From positions 1-64,000 of the forward strand of contig JADNRY010000060.1 of NCBI GenBank assembly GCA_015501585.1: 64,000 bases of DNA. The letters are read 5' to 3'. The position numbers and the translations under genes were made by a program. The stretch is from Rhodocollybia butyracea. Its lineage: Eukaryota > Basidiomycota > Agaricomycetes > Agaricales > Omphalotaceae. Every line of letters starts with the position of its first letter. Within the stretch, counting starts at the first letter, position 1. This document shows positions 1 to 11,234 of the stretch, piece by piece. The notes below the pieces were generated by a model, which worked only from the letters and a program-made list of their open reading frames with translations, was not told the origin of the DNA and did not search any database.

Positions 1-179
1 GTATTCGAGCCCTGTTCGCAAAAGAATCAATCTGAGTAGATAAAATCATTATAAAGTATCTAAATATTGTTACAAAAAATCCTCAAATTTTGTAGAGTGA
101 CGGGAACCAATGTTTTTAAGCAAGTTGCACTTCCTGACGGTGAGCACTTCTTGACGGACCATAGTAATCAAATATGATA

Positions 180-742
180 ACTTCTCGAGATTTAGTGATG
201 AAAGGTTATCGGAGATAGCCAAACCCAATTGTATTGTTTGAGGAGGGAAAGTTTGGGGAAAGTGGCCAGGAAATGAAAGCAGTGACCGGGAGAAGAGCAT
301 GCTGCAGCGGAAGATTTAGAAGTAACTTTCTTGCCGCTGGAAAAGCTGAGCAGAAAGTTCGTTCAATTCTTTAGAGGGTCGAGCCTCGACGTTCGGCGGG
401 TATGCCGTTTTGGCTGGTTGTGGAGGGAAAAGGGTGGTGTAACGATGCTGCGGTGTACCTTGCAGAGGGTGAGCGGGACGTAAAATGTGTGGCTGTTGAG
501 GAGCGAAGGAGATAAAAGGGCCCGAGGGCGTGAAAGGGCACAGATAAGGATATTTTGTCTGCGATGGTCATAAAGGGTAAAAGGCGCACGAGTACATTCA
601 CTTCATCCAATGTAGACAAGTAGTAATATTCCAGACCCTTGGCTTTTACAAAGAAAATTGGGCAGCTCGACTTCCGATACTTACTGGCACCACGTAGCCC
701 GGGAGTACATTCTTTAGTCTTTGTTCTGGAGCTATTTTTCAT
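180..742 (-). pseudogene. Broken partial copy of the mitochondrial ribosomal protein L35/L38 (PEBP-type) gene
   Basis: The minus strand repeats, with many mismatches and gaps, pieces of the full gene at 15258-17277: the stretch around its 'AASDNL' residues, the 'SLLKQY' part, the long final-exon N-terminus, and a bit of the upstream exon including 'ISLSNPRVWN'. Large internal pieces are missing, so no long reading frame survives. The intron of the parent (around 16000-16055) is still present here in eroded form, so this is a DNA-level duplicate, not a retrocopy. The parent lies 15 kb away in the same orientation. Confidence 0.8.
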
Positions 743-1124
743 CGTAGAATCGGTGCGGTACTAGGAATGTTACATGTGCTGTTTTATGACAGTATAATGA
801 GCAGAATCTCCTTCTTCCGCTAAGCCTTCTAGACTATGGTTATGCGCGAATACGCGGTCCGAATTTCTGGTTGCCATGGCGCGAACTGCCAGTCACCCAG
901 CACTGAGAGTCACTCTGTAAATAAAAAAAAACCTTTATTATTTTGGGAAAATAGTACAGCACCGTAAGTTAATGGCATTATTAAGAATCTCCGGCTCATA
1001 CAAGCAATTTAAATAAATAAGCAAATAAATACAGTATGTCAAAGCTGTTCCTACAACTCCATAAAAGGAATGACAAGCATCATGGCCAAACAAACCGCTG
1101 TTTAAGCCCGCATGTCACATACGG
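743..1124. other. Spacer without a gene
   Basis: AT-rich, with an A-run near 917-930. I see no coding exon or RNA gene. It separates the ribosomal-protein pseudogene from the 3' end of the first membrane-protein gene. Confidence 0.5.
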
Positions 1125-2228
1125 CTAAAACCGTGACCTATATGAGGGTGGACTCCGGTATTGTGGCACCGCCGCCGCGGCTAGCAGTGCCTCCTGAAGA
1201 CTACTTGTGTTGGGATGAATAGGCGTAGTAGTGTTTTCTACATGTCCTGTGGGTGAAAAAAGAATTTCATTGGTGGTAGAGGTAGAACCACCTGATCCAG
1301 GAGTGAGGTGAAATGCGGGAACAATACTTAGTCTGTTGGAAACATCCAAAAAAACTGCATAACTCACCAGTATTATTAGCGAATTCATATGCCAGTGGCG
1401 TAGTAGTCTGGAAGGCATTTTTAGGCTTCCGCCGAAGTATAATGGAGGCAAAAAACGTCACAAGGAAAATGCCCAGAACGCCTCCAAGCACCCCACTAGT
1501 TATCACACCAACATTTGGACAAGAACTGTGGGTAATATTTGTGGAGGAATTAGCGTATGGTTCTGGTGCGATGGAGGCTGATGGCGTAGGTGCTTCTGAT
1601 GAGATAGAGGTCAATTCGTTGGTGGAAGGAAAGTATAAGATATAGTCAAGCCAGGTACCACGAGACTGATTATCCCCAATAAAAGTTATCAGAAGTGTAT
1701 GGTTTCCTGCCTTCAACAAAGGTGAGGCGTAAAGTTGGAATCGATAGTAATCTCCACCATGTGTACTGTAGGAGAATGTAGATGCTGGTAGATCATCAAC
1801 TTTGTATATAGATGATGGAGACCCATCGCTGGGCGGCGCTGCAGCGGTAATTGTTCCGAACACTTGAATACCAACACCTGAAGATTATAAATCAATGATG
1901 TTAAGTAGCTCTCCCACTCGGAGTTGGACTACGACTACGCACCGCTAAACTTCAAAGTAGCTGTGATATTTGCGCTTCCAGCGGCGTGTGCATGTGTGGT
2001 TCCATTGCATTCAAACTGGGCCTCTCCTCCTTTGACCCAGCCGTCTGAGTATATAATGCGTGGGTCATTGTCATCCACCAGTGTTTGTAAAGACGACGTT
2101 GAGGGACAGATGAACTGGTAGGGAGAGTCACCAGCCATCAGCAATTCCAGGGGCTCGCCTATGATAGCAAGGCCTCCAGTGCGTATTATAGCAGCCACTG
2201 TACTAAGCACTGCATGCTTGATGCGCAT
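1125..2228 (-). CDS. Single-pass membrane protein with two-part beta-sandwich-like ectodomain, family copy 1
   Basis: Model: exons 2228-1943, 1877-1368 and 1291-1125 with introns 1878-1942 (65 nt) and 1292-1367 (76 nt), giving 320 residues in frame. Order: 'LVDDNDPRIIYSDGW' ectodomain start, a GTTH loop, a 'VDDLP' second module, 'AGNHTLLIT', 'WLDYILYFPS', a Ser/Thr-rich stalk with N-glycosylation sites, one hydrophobic helix ('VITSGVLGGVLGIFLV'), a basic stop-transfer segment (RRKPK) and a cytoplasmic tail ending in RSPPSYRSRF. This layout is a large agaricomycete family of unknown function; binding of a glycan or cell-wall ligand is only an inference. The start may be the inner ATG at 2138, because the sequence around it (Met-Ala) is conserved in the sister copies. 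This is the best preserved copy in the array. Confidence 0.75.
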
Positions 2229-2639
2229 GCGATTTCATTGGTGCTGTACCTGCCGCAGTTGCTTGATGAGCGCGTCTTTTTGGAAAAACCTAAACCGGGG
2301 TACATGCACCTCGATCATGGCTTCACTGGCTGCCTAGTGTGGAAGGTTCTTAGCAACCGGTAGTGTCACTGTGGAGTGGCCTGACCAAGAGCTCAAATGA
2401 GCTGAGTTTCAATCACAAACAAAAATTGTCTGTGCCTGCAATATTACTTAAAAATATGTGTGATACAATGCAACTTGAATACTTATATTTTTCTCCCTTA
2501 TGATCCAGCCGAGCAGCAAGAGATACAGCTCAATTTTCGCTCCATTTCCATTGGCGAGGATTTGTTCAGGCCAAAAATGTAAACATATAACAGCTTTGCA
2601 TCCCTGATTTTCCCCCCCATTCGAAAGCATATATCACAA
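2229..2639. other. Spacer without a gene
   Basis: Upstream region of membrane-protein copy 1. A similar stretch lies upstream of copy 2 (about 8750-9000), including a shared 'TGAGCGCG' and 'CTGCCTAGTRT' segment, so it is part of the duplicated unit. No gene seen. Confidence 0.45.
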
Positions 2640-3060
2640 TTCTTGCTTAGCTGTAATCACCTGGTTACTGGAAAACTTCACCGGTATTTTCTGAGGACTA
2701 CTACAATCACCATTATTGGCGACAACTTCATCATATATAGTAACACGTCTGATAAGTGCTTTGATGCTTATAATGTAGGCAAGGAAGGCTATACGGGCAA
2801 TACCCGCAACGCCCCCAAGCACCCCACCAGTAGTTATATGACTTTATTGGTCGCTCTGTGGGGAGTATCTGTGTCAGAACTTGCGGTAGATGTTTCTGAT
2901 GAGGCGTACCCGAGAGAGTAAATGTTTTTGTATAAAAGGAGGCTGACTCGACCCAACTGTTCCAAACAGTTGAACACCAGATGGATCGAGAGCGGCTATC
3001 TAAGTTGGCTAACCTGCTGCACGTACCATTGAGAATTCGCTCCATGGACTTGACGGTTCA
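2640..3060 (-). pseudogene. Remnant of the membrane-protein family
   Basis: In shifting frames the minus strand still shows the family's transmembrane stretch (GGVLGGVAGIARIAFLAYI), the following 'ALIRRVTIYDE' juxtamembrane part and, upstream, bits of the ectodomain ('NGTC'). Most of the ectodomain is deleted and the frames are broken. It is not a functional gene. Confidence 0.6.
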
Positions 3061-3088
3061 CATCAACGTCTTGTGCCACTATTATGCT

Positions 3089-3775
3089 CTAAACGCAGGC
3101 TCTAAATTTCCACCATCCTAGATTTAATGAAGGACGGGTCTGCACAACTGAATTTGTTTGATAGAAGTAGTAGAACGTGAAGAATAGCGTTACATCTGGC
3201 ATGGCCTCACGAGTACTCGAGCTGGCTGGCGACGAGTAAGTGAGTGCAGCAAGTAAGTGATTGCAGCGAGTAAAGCAAACGCGTAAGCGTGAAACAGGAG
3301 TACAGATGCGGAAAGTAGTGGCAAGGTGTAGAGGAAACGAAGAAAGAAGGGACGGGAAGGGACGAATGTTCAGAGCGTGAACCCAGTTCCTATTCCTTTT
3401 CCTTCGGGAAGCACTTCGCGTAGAAAATACGATACTGCTATTCCAATTCCGGTTCTGGGGAATCTGAGTACGAGCAGAGGCAGTGGCAGTTAGGTTGTTA
3501 TCGAAAGTGTTTTCTGGATCGTACTCGTTGGACCCACGACGGGCAGCTCGTTGAAACAGGTGTTCGAATTGTGGACGAATGAGACGAGACAGAGGGGAAT
3601 TACTCGATGCTGAAGAAGTCAGCATTACATCCGTGGGCGATAGTTCTGGCACAGTATGTGGTAGATCATAGAACGGGACACCCTTTGACAATTCTTGGGA
3701 AAATACAGAGGGTGGACAGTTTCTGGCAACTCCGACTTGACGTTTTCGAGACCGCCGATATCATCACAAGTAATA
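3089..3775 (-). pseudogene. Fragment of a CDC48/p97-type AAA ATPase (start of D2 region), copy A
   Basis: At 3770-3718 the minus strand reads DDIGGLENVKSELPET, close to the conserved D2 entry of CDC48. In another frame just downstream it reads SKGVPFYDLPHT, the position of the Walker A motif, whose GPPGTGKT is destroyed. The remaining downstream sequence has drifted beyond recognition, although it aligns at DNA level with 5980-6430. Too short and mutated to encode an ATPase. Assignment rests on the motif only. Confidence 0.55.
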
Positions 3776-4500
3776 GTTGCTAGAACAGTTTATCAGTAAG
3801 GGTCAAAGAAACGCGTTCAAATCACACACCCCATTCCCAACAAACACCTCTGCCTTTTCCATCGCCATATCGACAGCCATACTAAGATGCTTTTGCGCCA
3901 TATCCATCTCGAGTTCACCACCAAAAACGACATCCTCGCATCCGTCTGCTTTGAGTGCGGAACGAAGAGAGTTGGGCTAGCCGTTCGATAAGAGGTAGAT
4001 GCGTTTGAGGGTGTACTTTTCCTCAGAAGGAGGGGGAGGAAGAGCGCATCCCATACTCCAACCTTATGATCACCTCATGCAGCCTCTGCACAATCGCTGG
4101 TATTTCTGGTAAACAGTATTCCAAATAGTACGGCGTAAGAATCGCATGTTCCTCTGCTGTCCGATGCGGTATCGAAGAGTTTCGGGTCGAAACGATGGAA
4201 GTGGTATCTGTCAACGGACGGTATTCCCTGAGATATTCATCAGCCTCGAACCGATCTGGGAGACAGTGGAACTGATTGACACCCATATACTCGTCGTCCC
4301 AATCGACAAGGCGATGACGATGGCAGGAATAGTTTCCATGGCGGAAATGGACTGCCAACAGGCCAGGGAGGACGCCAGAGGTAGGAGTCGTATCGGACTT
4401 CCACACAACGGCTTATGCGGTCAACGGACAGGATAGTAAAGTGGATGTGACAGTGAAGGGAAGAAGGTAACAAGCGTGGCAGCCATGAAGTAGCCAAGTA
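3776..4500 (-). pseudogene. Broken O-fucosyltransferase-like gene
   Basis: Minus-strand pieces: 'LLAVHFRHGNYSCHRHRL' (a decayed version of the HIRRGDF donor-binding motif followed by HC), then 'NQFHCLPDRFE', and about 100 codons later 'LKRIYLLSNG' followed by a stop codon, then 'EVFVGNG' near the end. This order matches the agaricomycete family related to protein O-fucosyltransferases. The first Arg of the HxRRGD-type motif is replaced and a stop interrupts the C-terminal part, so the gene is dead. The N-terminal membrane anchor seems to begin near 4497 ('MATSWLPRLL'). Confidence 0.6.
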
Positions 4501-5349
4501 ACAAGAAGACAGGCGACACTAGAAGGATATGAGTACTTGAGTACCCGAAGATATACAACAATGGATACTCACAGCACTTCGACAACTTCACATTAACACA
4601 CCCTCGCCGGCTATATCACAAAATTATCGCTTGTGATTTCGGTGAGATTTAGTGCAGTGGAGGTGGTTACAGTGGTTACACGATCGGACGTGCGCGTGGA
4701 TTCCTGGAGATTAGGCAGATTAGGCGCTCGTTAGTAATCAACGCTCGGGTTTCTCTCGAGCTCGTCTCTGTGCACGTTCGGCGTGCTGCAAGACCGAGAA
4801 TTATCAAAGCGGCCGAGGAAGAACTCATCAGATCCTGCAGGGAAACCGACATCAGAACTAAAATACAAAACTCAACAAGCTACCTCCTACACAAGTTACA
4901 ACGATAACAGGATGATCAGCATTCCGGTCATGACGCGAAGACCTTATCTTTATCTGGTACACTTACCAATCCAAAAACACAGGCTCGCCTTCACACAACT
5001 AGTGACATCCCCTCACTACCTCCAAACCCACTTCCAAATAACCCACTGCCTTCGTCCACCTCCATTGCCGCTAACCCTCTGTCATCACCAAACAATTCGC
5101 CTAAGCATAAAACTACTACTACTACCACCACCTCTACGCCCCCCCCTTTGAACGCTGCTTTATCCATAACTCCCAATATCCTACTATCTGTTTCAATGGT
5201 GGTGACCTTTTCTGCAATCGCTGTTGGAGTTACTCCGTACGTACTGGGAGGATATACACAGCTTTGACATTCCCCATTCCGTACACGAGATGCTTACTAG
5301 ATACTATACAGCTGGTTATTTACTTCCGTGCCAGCGCCTCTGACTCCCT
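4501..5349. other. Spacer; no gene recognised
   Basis: Contains CT/AC-rich low-complexity sequence (4980-5160). The part 5180-5349 is related to 58350-58489: both have the arrangement TGTTGGAGT-ACTCCGTACG-GGGA-CTTTGACAT, and both lead into the duplicated intron-like structure described next. Confidence 0.45.
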
Positions 5350-5492
5350 CAGTTGTTTTACTATCAACTGAGGTGAGATCGATTCTACTTACACATACAT
5401 TCTTTTGCTAACATAGTTACATAGATTGATTTACCTTAACAGGTACCTAATACAGTTGTTTTACTATCAACTGAGATTGATTTACCTTAACA
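5350..5492 (+). repeat. Tandem pair: intron-containing segment followed by its intron-less copy
   Basis: Segment A (5350-5372, CAGTTGTTTTACTATCAACT plus GAG) is followed by an intron-like sequence (5373-5424, 52 nt, GTGAGA donor, TTGCTAAC branch-like motif, ACATAG acceptor) and segment B (5425-5442). After a 10-nt spacer A is repeated identically at 5453-5475 and joined directly to B again (5476-5492, identical over 17 nt). The second copy thus looks like the spliced form of the first. The same arrangement, with diverged sequence, lies at 58490-58643. No protein is evident. Confidence 0.8.
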
Positions 5493-5629
5493 ATCGCCTA
5501 CACTAGCATTTGGCACCATGAGCCCAAGGTTTCAAGTTCTAGTCATGCCTCATGGACCAAACATGTCATAGATGAAGCTGGACTCATAGGAATCTTTGGC
5601 TTGTCGTGATCTAAGTCACTACGTGTCAG

Positions 5630-5745
5630 CGCTGTTCCTTACGATGTCATAGAAAGAAACATAAGGCTGATATGAGGGTGATCTCCGATAAGCTGAAAAC
5701 CGATGCCGGGACAGGGGAATGGAGAATTACCATTGGTTGCCAATG
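5630..5745 (-). pseudogene. Tiny remnant of the membrane-protein family with the middle deleted
   Basis: 5630-5690 resembles the 3' end of family copy 3 (9410-9510), and the directly adjacent 5700-5745 resembles its 5' end (10415-10460: GACAGGGGAATG, ATTACCATTGGTTGCCA). All of the ectodomain and membrane part between them is missing. The neighbouring 5493-5629 and 5746-5979 hold no gene; an (ATATCT)n run lies at 5855-5878. Confidence 0.5.
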
Positions 5746-5979
5746 ATTGTTGATTAAAGGGTAGGTAGGTTAACTGGTGCGGTCCCATTAAGAAACGGCC
5801 GGTTCCACGCCACATATATCGTGCCCTAGGATATATGCCGTGGACCTATGGGAATATCTATATCTATATCTATAGACCAAAGATTGTCGCTCTTTTCGTG
5901 TACGTTGTTGTTTGCTCCAGGGGCTTGACAGTTCTCATCAACATCTGTGCTGCTATTATGGTCAGAACGTAAACTCTAA

Positions 5980-6720
5980 ATCCCCGCAGTACTAGGTTTC
6001 ATGAACAGGCCTGCACGACTGATTTTATTTGGATAGTGTTAGTAGAATGTGCATGTCGCATCTGGTGTGGCCTCACGAACGAATGTCATGGGACATGTGA
6101 CCAATTCTGTTCGAGTTGGCTGACGAGTGCAGTGAGTACACTGGCAGCGAATAAAGCAGACGTGTAAGCGTGAAACAGGAGTGCAAATGCGTACAGTGTA
6201 TGCGGAAAGTAGATGTGAGGTGTCGAGGAAACACCAGATGACCGGGAAAGGGCGGATGTTCAATGTAAACCCGATCTGAATGCCTCTAGAAAGTATGATA
6301 TCGATATTCCAATCCAGGTTCTGGGGAGTATACGAACAGAGACAACAGCAGTTCGGTCATTATCAAAAGTATTTCCTGGGTCGTACTCCGTGACAGATAG
6401 CTTATTGAACCAGGTGAAAGCGATCGCGTTCAGGCCAACGGCGTCAAGTTGCGTGCGGGATCTATAGTCAAGAAAGGTGAGAGGGTATCGGATGAATGGA
6501 TGAGCGGGACGAGAGGGAAGGAAAGGTACTTGATACTGAAGAAGTTGATAGCCTGGGCTAACAGTGTCCCTGGTGGACCAACGCCCTTTGATAAGGCCAT
6601 AATGTACTTGAGGAACTTCTCGGGGCGGACAGTTTCTGGCAATTCCAACAAGTTGACGTTTTCGAGGCCACCGATCATTGTCGTCACGTATAGTAGATGT
6701 GAAGAAAACAAGGTAGAATG
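5980..6720 (-). pseudogene. CDC48/p97-type AAA ATPase fragment, copy B
   Basis: 6711-6430 on the minus strand is still open and reads GGLENVNLLELPETV, then PEKFLKYIMALSKGV, GPPGT, LLAQAI and FFSIK: in order, the start of the CDC48 D2 domain with the Walker A Gly-Lys removed and internal residues lost. Downstream (6430-5980) aligns with 3110-3560 of copy A. It cannot form an ATPase. The two copies show that this fragment travelled with the membrane-protein gene in a duplicated block. Confidence 0.6.
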
Positions 6721-7667
6721 GCAGTTACGAGTCCTGAATGTAATGAAGGCTCGTCCTTATGGCCGGTTTCGCGTGGGAATTCATTCCCGATTAGGGCTGA
6801 CCTTGCCCAAATTTGGAAGAATCGTTTCCCCATATTTAGAAATGTCAAAGCGCTTGACATGTGACTTTCTGATGTTACCCAAAACTTTACCGCATCTGAT
6901 ATACTCTTGAACTTCTTGCACCTCTAATGCACAGATTATCGGTGCTGTACATTCTTTTTGCCACACGGCGTTTATCCATCTTAATAATACTTCCATTTTT
7001 GTAGCCCCCGCACTTTACTTCCTCAGTTTTTTACATTTCGTCGGTGGTCGTTGCAGTGCACTATTCATAACTACTTGCAGGACTCGTACCTGCCACGTGC
7101 TTGGCGCGGTGGCCCACACTCGCAAGTCAGTGAAGTAACCAAGTAGCAAGAAGCAAGAAAGACACGAGTATTTGAGTTCCTGATTATAGCTTGTCGTCCT
7201 CTCCTTTACCACTGTTGGATTAGATGAAGTAGTTATCATGTTGAGGAAGGTATGAGCGCTCGCCTTCAGTAATCATAAGCACCCTTCCGTCTTTGGCACT
7301 CTCTGGTTCTTTTTACTTGTGCCCCATCGAGCTCAGGTCCGGCTCTTCAATAATACCTGACAGTCTGGACACATCATCAGCGCAGATGGCTATTTTCCAA
7401 ACTTTTGGCTCAAGAGCTACAACGACTCTTTCAACAAGTTTCCAAGCCTTTGGTGAGTTCTCTGTTGAGAGTGATTCTTGGTTCTGTTATACATACTACA
7501 TAAATACAACGAAGCTACAAAGTTGATAAGAATCCGAAGGAAAGAATCAAGTATTTGAATAAGCAAATTAATATGGCATGTCAAAGCGGTTCCTATAAAT
7601 CCATAAAAAGCAACGGGCTGTCCAAGATGTCGAGACCCAGTCAAGACCCTCCAGACAATGGACATGT
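6721..7667. other. Spacer; no gene recognised
   Basis: Corresponds in part (7040-7240) to sequence upstream of the O-fucosyltransferase remnant in block A (about 4440-4620), including a 'GTAGCCAAGTARCAAGAAG' stretch near 4490 and 7130. No intact reading frame or RNA gene is seen. Confidence 0.4.
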
Positions 7668-8656
7668 TTAAGGCCTATACGAGGGTGGACTCCAGTATTT
7701 TCGTCCCACCGCCGGTGCCTCCTGAGGACTACTTGCACCGGGATGAATAGCTGTCGCAATATCTTCCACACGATGTTCTCTCAGTGAAAAGAGAATATTG
7801 GTGCTTGATACACTAGAGCCAGAGTCTGATCCAGGGATAAGGTGAATTGTGGAAACGAATGGAATTTGAAGTATTTAGTCGGGGATTGGAAGATTATTCA
7901 AAAGAACTGCACAGCTCACCGTTATTATAACCGAATTCATATGGTGTAATATTAGTCCGGGAGGTATATTTACGCTTCCATCGAAGTATAATGGAGGCAA
8001 AAAATGCCGCAAGGAAAATTCCCAGAACGCCTCCAAGCACTCCACTAGTAATCACACCAACGTTTGGAGAAGAACTGTGGGTAATATTTGTGGAGGGATC
8101 CGATATGCATGCTTCTGGCGCGATGGAGGCGGAAGACACGGAGGTCAACTCGTTAGTAGAAGGAAAGTATAAGATATAGTCAAGCGAGGTACCACGAGAC
8201 TGATTACTCCCAATGGAAGTTATCAAAAGTGTGTGGTTTCCTGCATTCAACAAAGGTGAAGCGTAAAGTTGGAGTCGAAAGTAGGGCTGGATTGTTTCAT
8301 TGTAGACAAAACTAGATGGTGGTAGATCATCAACTTGGTACATAGATGATGGAGACCCATCGCTGGGCGGCGCTACACCACTACTAATCGTTCCGAAGAC
8401 TTGAACACCGACGCCTGACAGCGTTTAAGTAGCTTCCTGAGTCTGAGTTAGAACACTACTACGCACCGCTGAAATTCAAAGTAGCGGTGGCATTTGGACC
8501 TCCAAAGCCATGTGTCGTATTTTGGCATTCACGCCCAAAGAATCCTCCTTCGATCCAGCCGTCCGAGTATATAATGCGTGGGTCACTGTCATCTACCAGA
8601 GTTTGTAAAGACGACGTTAAGGGACAGACGCAACTCAGCCTGGTATGAAGAGTCAC
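7668..8656 (-). CDS. Single-pass membrane protein, family copy 2; start codon lost or unresolved
   Basis: Exons 8656-8467, 8414-7920 and 7825-7668 with introns 8415-8466 (52 nt) and 7826-7919 (94 nt) stay in frame for about 280 codons. The protein shows LVDDSDPRIIYSDGW, a VDDLP module, AGNHTLLIT, LDYILYFPS, an N-glycosylated stalk, one transmembrane helix with RWKRK after it, and a tail ending WSPPSYRP. The conserved family start (ATGGCTAGTGAC at about 8668) is out of frame with the rest through a 7-nt length difference relative to copy 1, and no ATG exists in frame upstream of the ectodomain. Either the 5' end is newly broken or a small upstream exon was missed. The acceptor of intron 2 (CTGGATCAG) is shared with copy 1. 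Confidence 0.6.
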
Positions 8657-9475
8657 TAGCCATCAGCAATTCCAAGGTTTCTCCCTGATAGCAGGGCCAA
8701 TAGTGCATATATTATAGCAGCCATAGTATCGCATACTTGATGCGGATGGCATTCATCGTTGCTGTACCTGCCACAATTGCTTGATGAGCGCGCGGAGTTT
8801 TTCTTGGAGAAACCTAAACCAAGTACTTGCACCTCAGGCTCTGGCTTCAACTGCCTAGTATTGAAGGCCCCTAGCAGCCGGTAGTGCTATTCTGAACTGA
8901 GCTCGGCTAAGTTTCAACCAAGCGAGTTCATTATTGCTTGCTCGTGATTATTGTCAACTTATGTGTCTACAATATCTAAAAATATTTATACTAGATCGCA
9001 ACTTTGGTGCTTAATTTATAGCTCTCTCCCTCATGAGCATCAAGGTCCAGCCAGGTCCAGACGAGAGATGCAGATCAATCAACCATGTACTTGACGACGG
9101 TTTGCTTGCGCACTTCATCAAACATTTAACAGCCTTTCTTTGCATCTCTCCCATTCCCTAAATTTATTTCCGTTCCATTCACCATAACAGCAATCGCAAT
9201 TCTTGCTTACCTATAATTCCCTGGTCACTGGAGAAACGAGCAGAAAGTCCCACCCCACCCACCGACGGTGACCTTTTCTGCGATCCCCTGAACTACTAAC
9301 ACTTAGTGCCACCAACCCACGCTTTCTAGTTATGGCCCGGGACGGAAAATGCCATAACGAAGTTGGATTAATAAAAAGTCCTGGCTTGTACATAAATAAG
9401 TATAATGTGTCAAAGCTGTTCCTACGATGGCATAGAAAGAATTTGAAACGTGTAGAAGACCGTTCGAACACATGG
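8657..9475. other. Spacer without a gene
   Basis: Upstream of copy 2 (8670-9000) it repeats the region upstream of copy 1. 9240-9475 shares a 'GGTGACCTTTTCTGCRATC' segment with 5195-5222. No coding exon is seen. Confidence 0.4.
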
Positions 9476-10483
9476 TTAAGGGTGATATGAGGGTGGACTC
9501 CGATGAGCTGATATCACTGGCGCAAGCTCCTGGGGGCTACTTGCACCGGAGCGGATAGTATTTTCTAGACGTTCTGAAGGGAAAATAACACCCTTCTGAA
9601 TCCTGCCAGCCCGTGATACAGTAGAATCATCTCTAGGAGGAACAGCTGGAAGTTTTCAGTCTGGTTGGAAAAACATTCTAAACAACCGCATGTACTCACC
9701 AGTATTGGTGACAGATTCAGCATATGGGGTAACCGTCTGGTAGGTATTTTGATGTTTATGATGCCACCGAAGTAAAACGTAGTAAAGAAGTGCCCCAACG
9801 AAAATTCCCGCGACGCTCCCAACCACCGCACCGGCAATCAGAGCAACTCTGTCAGACGCTCTATGGGTAGTAGTATCTGTGTCGGAAGTTGGGGAAAACG
9901 TTGCTGATGAGGCGGAGCCTGACGGAGTAGATGTTGCCGATAAATTGGACGCTGAGTTGGTAGTAGGATAGTATAGGATATAATCCAGCCAGATGCGAGA
10001 ATTATTGTTTCCAAGAGAAGTTATGATAAGTGTGTGGTTTCCTGCATTCAACAGAGGTGAGGCGTAGAATTGTACTCGGTAGTTGTTTTGGCCGTTAGCG
10101 TTAAAAACGAACGTAGATGCTGGGAGATTGTCAACTTGATATGTGGATGATGGGGACCCATCGTTAGCTGCAAACCCAATCGATCCAAACACTTGAACGC
10201 CAACGCCTAAAATATGAATCAATGAGCAGCGATCTGAGCTAGCTAATGTGCTGCACGCACCGTTAAAATTCAAAGTAGCTGTGACATTTGCACCTTCAGC
10301 GCCATGTGTCGTTCCTTTACATTCAAACCCGGGGTCTCCTCCATCAATCCAGCCACCTGAATATGAGATTCGCGGGTCGTTGTCATCCACCAGAGTTTGT
10401 AGAGACGACGCTGGGGGACAGGGGAATGTAGAGTCACCATTAGCTGCCATGATGTTCGAGAGAATGGATTTTACGTTTATCAT
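9476..10483 (-). CDS. Single-pass membrane protein, family copy 3
   Basis: Exons 10483-10261, 10206-9700 and 9645-9476; introns 10207-10260 and 9646-9699, both 54 nt, the first a multiple of three without stops, so unspliced RNA would stay open. Product 299 residues: LVDDNDPRISYSGGW, GTTHGAEG, then VQVFGSIGF, VDNLPASTFVF, AGNHTLIITSLG, IWLDYILYYP, a Ser/Thr-rich stalk, a helix (VALIAGAVVGSVAGIFVGAL), RWHHKH, and a tail ending RSPPSYHP. There is no clear N-terminal signal peptide; the inner ATG at 10450 matches the start of the other copies, so membrane insertion would rely on the single helix. Ligand unknown. Confidence 0.78.
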
Positions 10484-11234
10484 GCATCCTGATTATGACT
10501 CTATTATGTACATAGCCGGGGATATTCAATACCCGACCCCTACCCGGCCCCTCATTTAGGGGAAGGAGCCCGAAGCGAGAAAAAGATGAATACAGCCCTT
10601 CCCTTTTTGAGCATCCGTCTATCCGTCCAATTTGTCACGTCAGTTCCCTGTATTACTCTCTGGGATAAGTCTGCGCGGCACTATGTACATCTCAGCAACA
10701 TGTGGAGAAGTGCGTCCGAGAGGTCAGCAAACAAAATTTGAGGCTGCTAAGTACAGAAGATACAAAGCATGCATCCGCCAACTCCTGGTGTATCAGTTCA
10801 TTCTGTTGACTTTATGTCCAAGGTTCTTGTTATCTTCTATCTCATGCTCCTTCGAGCGGACATTCTGATCGATTGACCACGCCGACATATCGTTGAGATC
10901 CCTACTATTAGAATTCTGAATGAATGTGTCATTTGATCTTTGTACTATGCGCCAAAGCTGGTTTCGAGTCCACTTTCGACTCCAAGACAGGGAGATGTAG
11001 GGAGATGTTTACCCAAAAATGCCTTTCTTTTTCTTTCGCCACTCTTGAAGCAACATAATCCCTGTTTGATCTATGCGTTAGTGGCACTACTTGGTATGGC
11101 TTGCCGCTGCCTTGAGTCTCTTCAGCGACGAGACTGCAGTACAAGTTCATTCGAACCTTGAGCTCAAAGCCTGAGCCCAGCACCCCATCAAGGAGGAAGC
11201 CGAAGTTACCAAGACACTCCAAGATACCAATGTA
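10484..11234. other. Spacer; no gene recognised
   Basis: An open stretch on the minus strand (11222-10929) has no recognisable motif and no codon-level conservation that I can judge. Otherwise non-coding. Confidence 0.4.

Noticed and set aside
1313..1645. Plus-strand open frame of 110 codons
   Set aside because: It is antisense to the well-supported spliced membrane-protein gene and has no family motif.
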